From Actinopolyspora mzabensis (GTDB taxonomy: Bacteria; Actinomycetota; Actinomycetes; Mycobacteriales; Pseudonocardiaceae), in assembly GCF_900101095.1 (NCBI RefSeq), contig NZ_FNFM01000016.1:1-64000 (forward strand): DNA of 64,000 nucleotides, read 5' to 3'. The notes under the pieces are model-generated. The model was not told the origin of the DNA and did not search any database. It was given only the letters and a program-made list of their open reading frames with translations. Both the position numbers and the translations under genes were made by a program. Shown in pieces: positions 7,870 to 17,654 of this stretch; position 1 is the first letter of the stretch; every line of letters starts with the position of its first letter.

Positions 7870-9396
7870 TCAACCGTTGATCTGTAGTGCCAGGTAGAAG
7901 TCCACCCTGGTGGGGAAGTCACCCAGATCACGGCCGGATATCTCCTCCACCCGCCGGATGCGGTAACGAAGCGTGTTCACGTGAACGTGTAGCCGCTGGG
8001 CACAGCGCGACCAGGACCCGGAGCACTCCAGGAACGTGCGCAACGTGTGGACCAGGTCCGACTGGTGGTCGCGGTCGTAGGCGAGCAGTCCGCCCAGCAG
8101 CCGTTGCCGGTAGGAGTGTCGCAGTTCGTCGGGCACCGCCGAGAGCAACACCTGCTGGGAGACCAGATCGGCCGCGGTGGCGATATCGCAGCGGCCGTGG
8201 CGCTGTTCGGCGAGTCGCCGGGTGTAGCGGGCCTCCTCGACGGCGCCTCGTAACCCGCTCGGGTCGGCCAGGTCGCTGACTCCCACGCTGACCTCCAGCC
8301 AGGCGGGCCCGTGTTCGAGATCGGCGAGCGTGCCGCGCAGCCAATCGGCCAGCCCGGCCAGTTCGACCGGACCACCGGCCCGCGCGCCGAACACCGCCAA
8401 CGCACCGGTTTCCACGGGTGCGGTGACCGAGGGCAGACCACTGGCGGCGGCGATCTCCCGCAGCACGTCCGCGGCGGCTTCCGAACTCCCGTTCATGGAC
8501 AACGCCACCGCGCACAGCGTTCCCTCACCGGACAGTCCCGCCTCGGCGAGCCTGCCCGCAACCTCCCTGGAACCGGCCGAGCCCTCCAGCAACGCGCGCA
8601 GCGCGGTGCCCACCGGACCACCGGAGACCTGGCGTCCCTCGTCGAGCCTGCTGCGCAGCAGGGCCACCGCCGTGGCGAGCTCGTTGGTCACCGACTCGCG
8701 CGTGGAATCCCGCTGCTCCGCCCCGGCGGGCAAAACGAGGAACCAGCGCGCCGCACGTGACTCGGTTCCGGAACTGACCGGCCAGAGCACATAAGCATCA
8801 CCCCGCTCGGTGACCACCGTTCTGGGGAGTCGCTCCGCGCGCAGGAACTCCCGGACGAGCGTGCGGCGGTCGGGGACGGACAACTCGCCGTGCTCCGCCA
8901 CGGTCGCCCCCACCGCGGAGCAAACCCAGCAGTCGCTGCCCAGCTCGGACGCGGCGGCCGTCAGCACCCTGGGGAGATCGGCGCCCGCGGCCACGTCGGT
9001 GACCAGGTCCCTGCCGGAGGTCCGTTCGTTGCGAACGGCACCGAGCACGTGTTCGAACAACGTGTTGAAGCTGACACTGACCGAGAGTTCGAACAGCGGC
9101 ACGCCGTGTCGGGCGCAGGCCCGTACGAGGTCGGCAGGCGCTCTTCCCAACCGTGCCGTACCGGCCACCAGAGCCGCCACTCCCGCGTCGGACAGCGCGG
9201 CCGCGAACTCCTCGGAGTCGGTGGCGTGCCGGTGCCACACCAGGCCGCTGAGTACCAACTCACCGCCCTGCAGATAGCGCCTCGGGTCGATGAGGTCGGT
9301 GACGTACACCCCGCGCACCACCCGGTCCAGCCGGTCGCCTCCCGTGAGCAGGGTCAACCCCAGCCGGGAATCGTCCAACAGATCGCCGAGAAGCAC
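7870..9396 (-). CDS. PucR-family transcriptional regulator of purine catabolism
   Basis: 508 residues. An N-terminal PucR-type sensor domain (about 1-120; YVTDLIDPRRYL, GELVLSGLVWHR) is followed by a central GGDEF-like region. The C-terminal PucR helix-turn-helix (about 455-505) carries CAQRLHVHVNTLRYRIRRVEE. PucR in Bacillus responds to purine-breakdown intermediates and controls xanthine dehydrogenase and permease genes. Here it is divergent from the xanthine dehydrogenase run, the expected place for its regulator. The GTG start has only a weak ribosome-binding site. Effector and direction of control cannot be read from the sequence. Confidence 0.9.
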   Translation of the reverse strand: MLLGDLLDDSRLGLTLLTGGDRLDRVVRGVYVTDLIDPRRYLQGGELVLSGLVWHRHATDSEEFAAALSDAGVAALVAGTARLGRAPADLVRACARHGVPLFELSVSVSFNTLFEHVLGAVRNERTSGRDLVTDVAAGADLPRVLTAAASELGSDCWVCSAVGATVAEHGELSVPDRRTLVREFLRAERLPRTVVTERGDAYVLWPVSSGTESRAARWFLVLPAGAEQRDSTRESVTNELATAVALLRSRLDEGRQVSGGPVGTALRALLEGSAGSREVAGRLAEAGLSGEGTLCAVALSMNGSSEAAADVLREIAAASGLPSVTAPVETGALAVFGARAGGPVELAGLADWLRGTLADLEHGPAWLEVSVGVSDLADPSGLRGAVEEARYTRRLAEQRHGRCDIATAADLVSQQVLLSAVPDELRHSYRQRLLGGLLAYDRDHQSDLVHTLRTFLECSGSWSRCAQRLHVHVNTLRYRIRRVEEISGRDLGDFPTRVDFYLALQING

Positions 9397-9780
9397 GCAC
9401 GCACCCTAATTCTGGAATCGCCTGTATTCCGCCGGAGTGCCGCCCCGGCCCCGGTCCGTTCGTCCGAGTCGGCCGTGCGGCGGTCGGAACCCGGCGATCC
9501 TAGGCATGCCCGGGGCGACGTCTGCAAGAGGTGGCACACGCCGAAACACGATCATCACGGGAAATTCCACGCTCCGCTCCGGTGCTCGGCTACGTTGCCC
9601 ACGGACAACGCACTCGGAGGCCAAGCCGGTACCGGGCCGTTGGTTGTAGGAAAGCACGAAAACCACTCGTTCACCAGCGGTTCGATTCATGTTTTCCACC
9701 GCTAGTCAATTCGGGTGGACAGGCTGTGTACTTACTCACATCCCAACGGCCTATCTCGGGTTGTGATCTGGAGAAACACA
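9397..9780. promoter_or_regulatory. divergent control region between pucR and the purine operon
   Basis: 384 bases without a gene, separating divergent transcripts and therefore the probable site of both promoters and of PucR binding. The part from about 9640 to 9770 is more AT-rich (for example GATTCATGTTTTCC). I could not identify a clear operator or a good -35/-10 pair by eye. GGAG at about 9769 is the ribosome-binding site of the first operon gene. Confidence 0.45.
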
Positions 9781-10689
9781 GTGGATTTCCTACGACCGGC
9801 CTGCTGGAGCGAAGCGCTCGAAGCCAAGGCCAACCACCCCGATGCGACTCCCGTCGCGGGCGGCACCGACGTCATGGTGGAACTGAACTTCGACCACCGG
9901 CGTCCGGAGACGCTGCTCGACCTGACTCGCATCGAACAGCTCCGGGAGTGGTCGCGAACCGAGCGGGCAGGCGTGGCGTCGGTGCGCATCGGTGCGGGCG
10001 TGCCCTACTCACGACTGATCGACGAGCTGGGGACCAGCCTGCCGGGGCTCGCCATGGCCGCCCGAACCGTGGGATCGCCGCAGATCCGGAACCGGGGAAC
10101 GCTCGGCGGGAACCTCGCCTCGGCGTCCCCCGCGGGCGACGGACATCCCCCGCTGCTGGCTTCGAACGCGGAGATCGAGTTGGAGTCGGTACGCGGCAGC
10201 AGAACGATCCCGATCGAGGAGTTCTTCACCGGGGTCAAACGGAGCGCCATGGCCTCGGACGAACTGGTCGCGGCGGTCCACGTGCCGGTGAGCACGGGGC
10301 CGCAGCAGTTCTCCAAGATCGGTACTCGTAACGCGATGGTCATCGCCGTGTGCACCTTCGCGGTCGCGCTGTGGCCGGAGCGGAGCGGTGTCGGCACCGG
10401 ACTGGGCTCGGCGGCCCCCACGCCACGCTCCGCCCCCGAGGCCGAGGAGTTCCTCGCCGCGGCGCTGACCGAGGCCGACCAGTGGGACGATCCGCGCCCC
10501 CTGCCGGACTCGATCACCGAGCGCTTCGGCGAACTGGTGGCCCAGGCGGCGGCCCCGATCGACGACGTACGAGGTACGGCCGGTTACCGCACACACGCCT
10601 TGCACGTGCTCGCGCGCCGCACGCTGTCCTGGGCCTGGGACGAGTACCGCGGCGGCACCGAATTCTCCGGGAGGCAACGATGCGCCTGA
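9781..10689 (+). CDS. xanthine dehydrogenase, FAD-binding subunit
   Basis: 302 residues from GTG at 9781, 8 bases after GGAG. An upstream ATG would add 22 residues unlike the family. It is the CoxM/XdhB-type medium subunit: the PCMH FAD-binding motif PVAGGTDVMVELN is near the N-terminus, and the flavin-contact segment TVGSPQIRNRGTLGGNLASASPAGD is at about 95-120. The CO-dehydrogenase flavoprotein C-terminal domain follows. The subunit passes electrons from the molybdenum and iron-sulfur centres through FAD to the acceptor. The stop overlaps the start of the next gene by 10 bases. Confidence 0.93.
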   Translation: MDFLRPACWSEALEAKANHPDATPVAGGTDVMVELNFDHRRPETLLDLTRIEQLREWSRTERAGVASVRIGAGVPYSRLIDELGTSLPGLAMAARTVGSPQIRNRGTLGGNLASASPAGDGHPPLLASNAEIELESVRGSRTIPIEEFFTGVKRSAMASDELVAAVHVPVSTGPQQFSKIGTRNAMVIAVCTFAVALWPERSGVGTGLGSAAPTPRSAPEAEEFLAAALTEADQWDDPRPLPDSITERFGELVAQAAAPIDDVRGTAGYRTHALHVLARRTLSWAWDEYRGGTEFSGRQRCA

Positions 10690-11183
10690 ATCTGAACGTC
10701 AACGGCCGCGCCATGACCGCCGACGACGTGTGGGAAGGCGAGAGCCTGCTTTACGTACTGCGGGAACGGCTCGGGCTCCCGGGGTCCAAGAACGCCTGTG
10801 AACAGGGCGAGTGCGGATCCTGCACGGTCTACCTCGACCGGGTTCCGGTCTGTGCCTGCCTGGTGGCGGCGGGCCAGGCGCAGGACCGCGAGGTGGGGAC
10901 AGTGGAGGGGCTCGCCGACGAGGAGGAACTGGCCCCCGTGCAGCGGGCCTTCGTCGACGAGGGCGCGGTGCAGTGCGGCTTCTGCACCCCCGGTCTGCTG
11001 GTCGCGGCGGACGACCTGATCAACCGGGTGCCCGAGCCCTCCGACGCGGAGATCAGGGAGGCTCTGGCCGGGAACCTGTGCCGGTGCACCGGCTACGAGA
11101 AGATCATGGCCGCGGTACGCACCGCGGCGGAGCGGAACGCGGGCACCGGCATCTCCGGGTCCACCGGGGGTGACCGGGAATGA
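10680..11183 (+). CDS. xanthine dehydrogenase, [2Fe-2S] subunit
   Basis: 167 residues with two [2Fe-2S] clusters. The plant-ferredoxin-type cluster is bound by cysteines in CEQGECGSCTVYL plus a later Cys (VCACL). The second, all-helical cluster is bound by CGFCTPG and NLCRCTGY. This is the standard small subunit of the xanthine oxidase family, relaying electrons between molybdopterin and FAD. GGGAGG lies 5 bases before the ATG, inside the end of the FAD-subunit gene. The stop overlaps the deaminase start in an ATGA arrangement, so all three proteins are translationally coupled. Confidence 0.95.
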   Translation: MRLNLNVNGRAMTADDVWEGESLLYVLRERLGLPGSKNACEQGECGSCTVYLDRVPVCACLVAAGQAQDREVGTVEGLADEEELAPVQRAFVDEGAVQCGFCTPGLLVAADDLINRVPEPSDAEIREALAGNLCRCTGYEKIMAAVRTAAERNAGTGISGSTGGDRE

Positions 11184-12661
11184 GCCACGGCCCCGCGACG
11201 AGCGAGAGCCCCGGAGCGAGTGGCGGCCCCGGAACGAAGGGCGGCCCCAGCACGAACGGCGGCGACGCGCGACCACAACCGAGTCGCACCGTGATCGAGG
11301 GCGCGGCCGTGGTCACCGTCGACGCACCGGAGCCGAACACCTCGGGTACCGGAACCGAGTACACCGAGGGACACGTGGTGATCGAGGACGGCCGCATCAG
11401 CGCCGTGGGGCCCGGTGCGGCCCCGTCCCAACCGGGACCGGTTCGCCGTGTGGACGGCAGCGGTTGCCTGCTCACTCCCGGCCTGGTCAACACGCATCAC
11501 CATCTCTACCAGTGGGCGACGCGCGGTTACGCGGTCGACGCGACGCTGTTCGGCTGGCTCACCGAGCTCTACCCCGTCTGGGCGGGCATCGACGAGGAGC
11601 TGACCGGTTCCGCCGCCGCGGCGGGGCTGGGCTGGACGGCGTTGTCGGGATGCACCACTGTCGCCGATCACCACTACGTGTTTCCCGACACGGGTGGGGA
11701 TGTGCTCGGCGGCGTGGTCTCCGGAGCCGAACGCATCGGCGTGCGGCTGCACGCGGTGCGCGGCTCGATGGACCGGGGGCAGTCCGCCGGGGGACTGCCC
11801 CCGGACTCGGCGGTCGAGGACACCGAGTCGGCGTTGCGCGGAACCGAGGACGCGATCCGGCGGTTTCACGACCCGGCATTCGACTCCCGGGTGCGGGTGG
11901 CCGTGGGCCCCTGCTCCCCGTTCTCGGTCAGCGGCGAACTGATGCGTTCGTCGGCCGAGCTGGCTCGGCGCCACGGGGTGCGGCTGCACACCCACCTCGC
12001 GGAGACGATCGACGAGCTCGAGCGCTGCGACCGGGAGTTCGGCTGTGATCCGGTCGACTACGCCGAGCGGCTCGGTTGGCTGGGCGAGGACGTCTGGCTG
12101 GCCCACGGCGTGCATCTCTCCGAACGCAATGTCGCACGGTTGGGCGAGACCGGCACCGGTGTGGCGCACTGTCCGAGTTCGAACGGACGGCTCGGGGCCG
12201 GAACCGCTCCGGTGCGCCCCCTGCTGGACCACGAGGCCCCGGTCGGCCTCGGTATCGACGGGGTGGCCTCCAACGAGTCGGGGCGGCTCGGTGACGAACT
12301 GCACCAGGCACTGCTGCTCGGCAGGGCACGGTACGGGCCTGACGCGCTGTCGGTTCGTGACGCGCTGTGGATGGGAACCCGCGGTGGAGCGCGTTGTCTG
12401 GGACGGGAGGACGAGTTGGGCTCGCTGGAGCCCGGCAAGCTCGCCGACATCGCGCTGTGGGACCTCGACGGGCTGGGTCACGCGGGCATCGGCGATCCGG
12501 TTGCCGCACTGGCGCTCGGCCCGCTGCCGAGGCTGCGCAGGTTGCTGTGCGGCGGCGAGACCGTCGTCGCCGACGCCCGGTTGGTGCGGGAGTCGGAGCG
12601 GGACCTCACAGCGGAGCTGCGCCGGAGCTGTTCGAGCCTCGCCGCCAAGGGGGTCGGATGA
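11180..12661 (+). CDS. 8-oxoguanine deaminase-type amidohydrolase
   Basis: 493 residues. After a Gly/Pro-rich N-terminus (1-35) comes an amidohydrolase TIM barrel with metal ligands in TPGLVNTHHHLYQ and HTHLAET. The later AHCPSSN and GIDGVASNES carry the loops and the catalytic Asp. NTHHHLYQ, HCPSSN and the S-N-E/D tail match the 8-oxoguanine deaminase / atrazine-chlorohydrolase-related branch of COG0402. 8-oxoguanine deaminase makes urate directly, which fits its place between xanthine dehydrogenase subunit genes. Other members act on related purines or triazines, so the substrate is inferred from motifs plus context. Confidence 0.82.
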   Translation: MSHGPATSESPGASGGPGTKGGPSTNGGDARPQPSRTVIEGAAVVTVDAPEPNTSGTGTEYTEGHVVIEDGRISAVGPGAAPSQPGPVRRVDGSGCLLTPGLVNTHHHLYQWATRGYAVDATLFGWLTELYPVWAGIDEELTGSAAAAGLGWTALSGCTTVADHHYVFPDTGGDVLGGVVSGAERIGVRLHAVRGSMDRGQSAGGLPPDSAVEDTESALRGTEDAIRRFHDPAFDSRVRVAVGPCSPFSVSGELMRSSAELARRHGVRLHTHLAETIDELERCDREFGCDPVDYAERLGWLGEDVWLAHGVHLSERNVARLGETGTGVAHCPSSNGRLGAGTAPVRPLLDHEAPVGLGIDGVASNESGRLGDELHQALLLGRARYGPDALSVRDALWMGTRGGARCLGREDELGSLEPGKLADIALWDLDGLGHAGIGDPVAALALGPLPRLRRLLCGGETVVADARLVRESERDLTAELRRSCSSLAAKGVG

Positions 12662-12761
12662 GTTCGACATCTTCGTGGATTTCCCGCCCGGCTGTCCCCC
12701 GCTCCGTGACAGCCGCGCATCGAGACCGGTCGGCACGACACACTCCGGAAGAGGTGGCCCG

Positions 12762-15077
12762 ATGAGCAATACACACGCACCGGCGCATCGCCCCCAGGAC
12801 CTCGATGACGCCATCGCCGGAGGGGTCGGCGAATCGCCGCTGCGCCCGGACGGAGCACTGAAGGTACGCGGGGACTTCGCCTACTCGTCGGACCTGTGGG
12901 CGGAGAACATGCTCTGGGGAGCCACCCTGCGCAGCCCGCACCCCTCGGCACGGATCCGTTCCATCGACATCGGTCCGGCGCTGCGCGCCCCGGGGGTTTA
13001 CACGGTGCTGACGGCGGCGGACGTGCCGGGACGCAATCTCTACGGGCTCAAGGACATCGACCAGCCGGTGCTCGCCGAGGAGATGGTGCGGTACCGCGGC
13101 GAGGCGGTGGCGCTGGTGGCGGCGGATCACCCGGAGACCGCGCGGCGTGCGCTGGATCTGGTCGAGGTCGACTACGAGGTGCTGGAACCGGTGGTCGACG
13201 CGGAGCTGGCGGCCCGCGACGAGTCGGTGCCGAAGGTGCATCCCGGCGGCAACACGGTGCGGTACCAGCCGATCGTCAAGGGCGATCCCGAGGCGACCGC
13301 CGATGTCGTGGTCTCGGGCACCTACACCGTCGGCATGCAGGACCAGGCGTTCCTCGGCCCCGAATCCGGTCTCGCCATCCCCGGTGAGGACGGCGGGGTC
13401 GATCTGTACCTGGCGACACAGGACCTGCACAGCGACCGCAAGCAGACGGCGGCGGCGCTGGACCTGGATCCGGAGCTGGTGCGGATGACCATGTCCGGTG
13501 TGGGAGGCGCCTTCGGCGGCAGGGAGGACCTGTCCATGCAGGTGCACGTCTGCATGCTCGCGCTGCGCACCGGCAGACCGGTCAAGATCGTCTACGACCG
13601 GGAGGAGTCCTTCTTCGGCCACGTGCATCGCCATCCGGCGAGGATGTACTACGAGCACGGCGCCACCGAGGACGGCGACCTGGTGTACGTCCGCGCGCAG
13701 CTCTACTTCGACGGGGGCGCCTACGCCTCCAAGACCCCGGTGGTGGTGGGCAACGGCACCACCCTGGGGGTGGGCCCCTACGACGTGCCCAACGTCTCGA
13801 TCCAGGGGTGGGGCATGTACACCAACAACCCGCCGTGCGGTGCGATGCGTGGGTTGGGTGCCGTGCAGCCCGCCTTCGCCTACGAGTCGCAGATGGACCG
13901 GCTCGCGGCGAAGCTCGGCATGGATCCGGTGGAGCTGCGCATCCGCAACGCGATCAGCCGGGGCGGTACCACTCCGACCGGGCAGGTGCTGGACTACCCG
14001 GCACCGGTGGCGGAACTGCTGCGTCGGGTGCGTGACCTGCCGTTGCCGGCGGCGCACAATCCCGACACCGCACCCGACATCCGGGACCTGCCCGGCGGAG
14101 CCTCCAACACCACCCACGGCGAGGGGGTGGTGCGCGGTGTCGGCTACGGCGTGTGCATCAAGAACGTCTGCTACGCGGAGGGGGCCGACGATTTCTCCAC
14201 CGCCCGCGTGCGGTTGCAGGTCGTGGCCGGTGAACCGCTCGCGATGGTGCACACCGCCGCCGCCGAGGTCGGCCAGGGCGTGGTCACGGTGCAGCAGCAG
14301 ATCACCCGCAGCGAGCTGGGTGTGGAGCGGGTCAACATCCATCCGAACGACACCGAGGTGGGACCGGCCGGTTCCAGCTCCGCCTCCCGGCAGACCTATG
14401 TGACCGGTGGTGCGGTGCAGGCGGCTTGCCGAGCGGTGCGTGATCGGCTGTTGGCGCTCACTGCCGAGCGGTTCGGCGAGCCTGCCTCGGAGTTGTCGCT
14501 GGCCGGTGGAAAGGTCGTGTCGGCCGGTTCGGGCGTGGTCGCCGACATCGCCGAGGTGCTCGGTTCCGAGGTCGTCGAGGAGACCAGGGAGTACCACCAC
14601 CGCGAGACGTTCCCGCTCGACGAGCAGGGTCACAGCGAGCGTGCGCAGGTGCAGCACGCCTTCTCCGCCCACCGTGCCGTGGTCGACGTGGACACGGAGC
14701 TGGGGCTGATCAAGGTGGTGCAACTGGACTGCTCGCAGGACGTCGGCAAGGCGGTCAACCCCGAGTCGGTGGTGGGACAGATCCAGGGCGGCTCCGCCCA
14801 GGGGCTCGGCCTCGCGGTCATGGAGGAGATTCAGGTCGGCGAGGGCAAGATCCGCAATCCCTCGTTCACCGACTACCTGATCCCGACCATCCTCGACATG
14901 CCGCCGATGAACGTCGACGTCATCGAGCGGGGCGATCCGAACGCCCCCTACGGCGTGCGGGGCGTCGGGGAACCCCCCACGATCTCCTCCACCCCGGCGA
15001 TCGTGGCCGCGATCCGTGCGGCGACCGGTGAGGAGCTCACCCACGTGCCGGTCGGTCCCGAGCACGTCATCGGCTGA
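12762..15077 (+). CDS. xanthine dehydrogenase, molybdopterin-binding subunit
   Basis: 771 residues from an ATG preceded by GGAAGAGG, 100 bases after the deaminase gene. It starts with the aldehyde-oxidase a/b hammerhead domain (about 25-140). The molybdenum-cofactor domain carries GVGGAFGGRED, the substrate-pocket segment CGAMRGLGAVQP, the cofactor loop GPAGSSSASRQT, and near the C-terminus GVRGVGEPP with the catalytic Glu. The length fits separate large subunits (750-800). With the two preceding subunits it oxidises hypoxanthine to xanthine and xanthine to urate. Substrate is inferred from the guanine deaminase and permease downstream, because this fold also includes other hydroxylases. Confidence 0.92.
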   Translation: MSNTHAPAHRPQDLDDAIAGGVGESPLRPDGALKVRGDFAYSSDLWAENMLWGATLRSPHPSARIRSIDIGPALRAPGVYTVLTAADVPGRNLYGLKDIDQPVLAEEMVRYRGEAVALVAADHPETARRALDLVEVDYEVLEPVVDAELAARDESVPKVHPGGNTVRYQPIVKGDPEATADVVVSGTYTVGMQDQAFLGPESGLAIPGEDGGVDLYLATQDLHSDRKQTAAALDLDPELVRMTMSGVGGAFGGREDLSMQVHVCMLALRTGRPVKIVYDREESFFGHVHRHPARMYYEHGATEDGDLVYVRAQLYFDGGAYASKTPVVVGNGTTLGVGPYDVPNVSIQGWGMYTNNPPCGAMRGLGAVQPAFAYESQMDRLAAKLGMDPVELRIRNAISRGGTTPTGQVLDYPAPVAELLRRVRDLPLPAAHNPDTAPDIRDLPGGASNTTHGEGVVRGVGYGVCIKNVCYAEGADDFSTARVRLQVVAGEPLAMVHTAAAEVGQGVVTVQQQITRSELGVERVNIHPNDTEVGPAGSSSASRQTYVTGGAVQAACRAVRDRLLALTAERFGEPASELSLAGGKVVSAGSGVVADIAEVLGSEVVEETREYHHRETFPLDEQGHSERAQVQHAFSAHRAVVDVDTELGLIKVVQLDCSQDVGKAVNPESVVGQIQGGSAQGLGLAVMEEIQVGEGKIRNPSFTDYLIPTILDMPPMNVDVIERGDPNAPYGVRGVGEPPTISSTPAIVAAIRAATGEELTHVPVGPEHVIG

Positions 15078-15238
15078 GTCGCCGGCCGAGCGGAATCCGG
15101 CGAACAGCGGGCCCGATCGGGGCGCCCGAACGCGGCCCCGGGAAGTAACGGCACGACCTCCTCGAACCACTCGTGCTCCGCGCGCCGTGCCGCCCCGGGG
15201 CCGCCCCCGAAACCGTCCGCACCAGGAAAGGAAGCGTC

Positions 15239-15739
15239 TTGTCCGCACAGCAGACCGTGGAGGCACTCCCGCCGCGAGCCGAGGAGTGGATGCGGGAAGC
15301 GATCCGGCTGGCCACCGAGAGCGTGTCGAACGGCGGTGGTCCGTTCGGTGCCGTGATCGGTCGTGGTGAGGAGATCGTCGCGACCGGCACGAACATGGTG
15401 ACCAGCGACCTCGACCCCACCGCCCACGCCGAGGTCACCGCCATCCGCAACGCCTGCCGCACCCTGAACAGCTTTCGACTGGACGGCTGCGTGCTGATCT
15501 CGTCGTGCGAACCGTGCCCGATGTGCATGGCCTCCGCGCTGTGGAGTCGGGTGGACCGAATCGGCTTCGCGGCCGACCGCCACGACGCCGCGGTCGCGGG
15601 TTTCGACGACCGGGCCTTCTACGACCTGTTCACCGATCCCGACGCGGTATGGCCGACGCCGGTACGGCGCCTGGACGCCGCGAACCGGACCGAACCCTTC
15701 GACGCCTGGCAGCACAAGGCCGACCGCGTCGAGTACTGA
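15239..15739 (+). CDS. guaD: guanine deaminase (CDA superfamily)
   Basis: 166 residues from TTG, preceded by AGGAAAGGAAG. The earlier ATG in frame would add a Pro/Arg-rich stretch foreign to the family. Zinc ligands are TAHAEVTAIR (His and the proton-shuttling Glu) and SSCEPCPMCM. The C-terminal FDAWQHKADRVEY matches the swapped lid segment of Bacillus-type guanine deaminase, which separates it from tRNA adenosine or cytosine deaminases. It converts guanine to xanthine, the substrate of the enzyme encoded immediately upstream. Confidence 0.93.
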   Translation: MSAQQTVEALPPRAEEWMREAIRLATESVSNGGGPFGAVIGRGEEIVATGTNMVTSDLDPTAHAEVTAIRNACRTLNSFRLDGCVLISSCEPCPMCMASALWSRVDRIGFAADRHDAAVAGFDDRAFYDLFTDPDAVWPTPVRRLDAANRTEPFDAWQHKADRVEY

Positions 15740-16014
15740 CGGCCCCGTTTACGCTGTCGGTGCCGTTTCACGGCTGCGGCGGTTCGCGACGACCGGGTCG
15801 CGACCGCTGCCGTGGGCACGGAGCGAGGAGTGCGCCTCGGGCGCGTTCCAGCCCCCGCAGCAAGGCGTCAACCGCCGTGCTCGAAACACTCGTAACTCAC
15901 CAAACGCCCCTGATCGGGCCGGACACAGTGCTGTTCACGGCCCGAGGACCAGTCCGGCCCGAAAGCCGCCGCCGAAGGCTCGGGCCGGGGGCGCCCACCG
16001 GCATGGGAGGACGC

Positions 16015-17478
16015 ATGACCCAGCTGAGACCGGATTCGACGGACACGGATCCGGCCCCCGAACCCGAGCCGCGCTCACCGATCGACCGGTATTTCCGGAT
16101 TACCCGACGCGGTTCCAGTATGTCCCGCGAGGTGCGGGGCGGGATCACGACATTCGTGGCGATGTCCTACATCGTGCTGCTCAACCCGCTGATTCTCGGT
16201 TCGGCCGAGGACATCACGGGGGCGAGTCTGAGCAACACCGAGCTCACCACCGCCACGGCGCTGTGTGCCGGGGTGATGACCATCCTGATGGGTGTGGTCG
16301 GCAACGCGCCGCTGGCGATGGCGGCCGGGCTCGGCGTGATACCGGTGGTGGCCTTCACCGTCGCGCCGGAGATGACCTGGGCACAGGCCATGGGGCTGGT
16401 GGTGCTCGAAGGTGTCTGCATCGTGCTGATGGCGATCAGCGGGGTGCGGGAACGGATCATCAACTCGATTCCGCCCGCGCTCAAGACGGCGCTTACGGTG
16501 GGTATCGGTCTCTACATCGCGCTGGTGGGGCTGGTCAGCGCCGGGTTCGTCACCAGGCAACCCGATGCGGCCAACACCGATGTCCCGGTACAGCTGGGGC
16601 CGGGTGGGCACCTGGTCGGCTGGCCACTCGGGCTGTTCTGCCTGACCCTGCTGCTGATGGTGGTGCTGGTCGCCCGGAGGGTGCCCGGCGCGATCCTGAT
16701 CAGCATCGTGACCGGAACTCTGCTGTCGGTTCTGGTCAACGCCGTGTTCGACGTGCCCGCCGAGCAGTGGGGACGTACCACGCCCGACCTGCCGTCGAGC
16801 CTGGTGGCGACACCGGACTTCGGGTTGTTCGGCAACATCGACCTGTTCGGCGGGTTCGTGAACGCGGGCGTGATCGCCGCTGTGGTGTTCCTGTTCACGC
16901 TGGTGCTGTCGGGCTTCTTCGACGCGATGGGAACCATCACCAGTGTCAGCAGCGAGGCCGGACTGACCAGTTCGGACGGCAAGGTGCAGGGCATGGGCCG
17001 CATCCTGCTGGTCGACGGCATCGGCGCGGTGGGCGGCGGTGTCACCGGTTCCTCCCCGAACACGGTCTTTCTGGAGTCGGCTGCCGGAGTGGCCGAAGGG
17101 GCCCGTACCGGTCTGGCCAGCGTGGTGACCGGCGTGCTGTTCGCGGCCACCATGCTGTTCACCCCGCTGGCCGCGGTGGTCCCGGCGCAGGCGGCGGCGC
17201 CCGCCCTGGTCCTGGTCGGCGGGATGATGATGGCGCAGGTGCGCAACATTCCGTGGCACGACGAGGACTTCGTGATCCCGGTGTTTCTGACCGTGGCGAT
17301 CATTCCGTTCACCTACTCGATCACCAACGGCGTGGGTGCGGGACTGATCTCCTACTGCGCGATCAAGATCTGCAAGGGACGCGCCAAGGAGATCGGCTGG
17401 CTGCTCAGCGTGCTGTCGCTGATCTTCGCGCTCTATTTCGGGATCGAGGGGATAAAGGCCGTGTTCGGCGTCTCCTGA
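16015..17478 (+). CDS. NCS2-family guanine/hypoxanthine permease (AzgA type)
   Basis: 487 residues and about 12-13 membrane segments, starting at ATG 5 bases after GGGAGG. Residues 1-40 are cytosolic and acidic. TTFVAMSYIVLLNPLIL is the first helix. The half-helix signatures of the AzgA/GhxP branch appear as SGFFDAMGTITSVSSEAG and TGSSPNTVFLESAAGVAEGARTG (purine-binding region). It should import guanine and hypoxanthine by proton symport, feeding the deaminase and dehydrogenase encoded upstream. A 40-base palindrome separates it from the next gene. Confidence 0.92.
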   Translation: MTQLRPDSTDTDPAPEPEPRSPIDRYFRITRRGSSMSREVRGGITTFVAMSYIVLLNPLILGSAEDITGASLSNTELTTATALCAGVMTILMGVVGNAPLAMAAGLGVIPVVAFTVAPEMTWAQAMGLVVLEGVCIVLMAISGVRERIINSIPPALKTALTVGIGLYIALVGLVSAGFVTRQPDAANTDVPVQLGPGGHLVGWPLGLFCLTLLLMVVLVARRVPGAILISIVTGTLLSVLVNAVFDVPAEQWGRTTPDLPSSLVATPDFGLFGNIDLFGGFVNAGVIAAVVFLFTLVLSGFFDAMGTITSVSSEAGLTSSDGKVQGMGRILLVDGIGAVGGGVTGSSPNTVFLESAAGVAEGARTGLASVVTGVLFAATMLFTPLAAVVPAQAAAPALVLVGGMMMAQVRNIPWHDEDFVIPVFLTVAIIPFTYSITNGVGAGLISYCAIKICKGRAKEIGWLLSVLSLIFALYFGIEGIKAVFGVS

Positions 17479-17516
17479 TTGCCCGCGGGACCCGCTCCCG
17501 CACCGGGATCCCCCGG

Positions 17517-17556
17517 CCCTCGGGCGGCGATCTCGCGCGAGATCGCCGCCCGAGGG
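17517..17556. terminator. perfect 40-base palindrome, probable terminator or attenuator
   Basis: Bases 17517-17536 are the exact reverse complement of 17537-17556, with no loop. A further copy of GCCGCCCGAGGGC follows at about 17561-17573, allowing an alternative pairing. It begins 38 bases after the permease stop and 98 bases before the xdhC-type gene, all on the plus strand. It could end the permease transcript or reduce read-through. Confidence 0.55.
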
Positions 17557-17654
17557 CACCGCCGCCCGAGGGCGATTGGACCGGAAGACTTCCTCGGACG
17601 GTGCTCTTTCGAGCCGGGTTCGCCCGCTTTCGATCCGCTTGAGAGGTGGCTGGT

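Noticed and set aside
12606-15266. Long minus-strand open frame of 886 codons opposite the xanthine dehydrogenase large subunit
   Set aside because: The opposite strand encodes all conserved molybdenum-subunit motifs. The antisense product is His/Arg-rich without domains.
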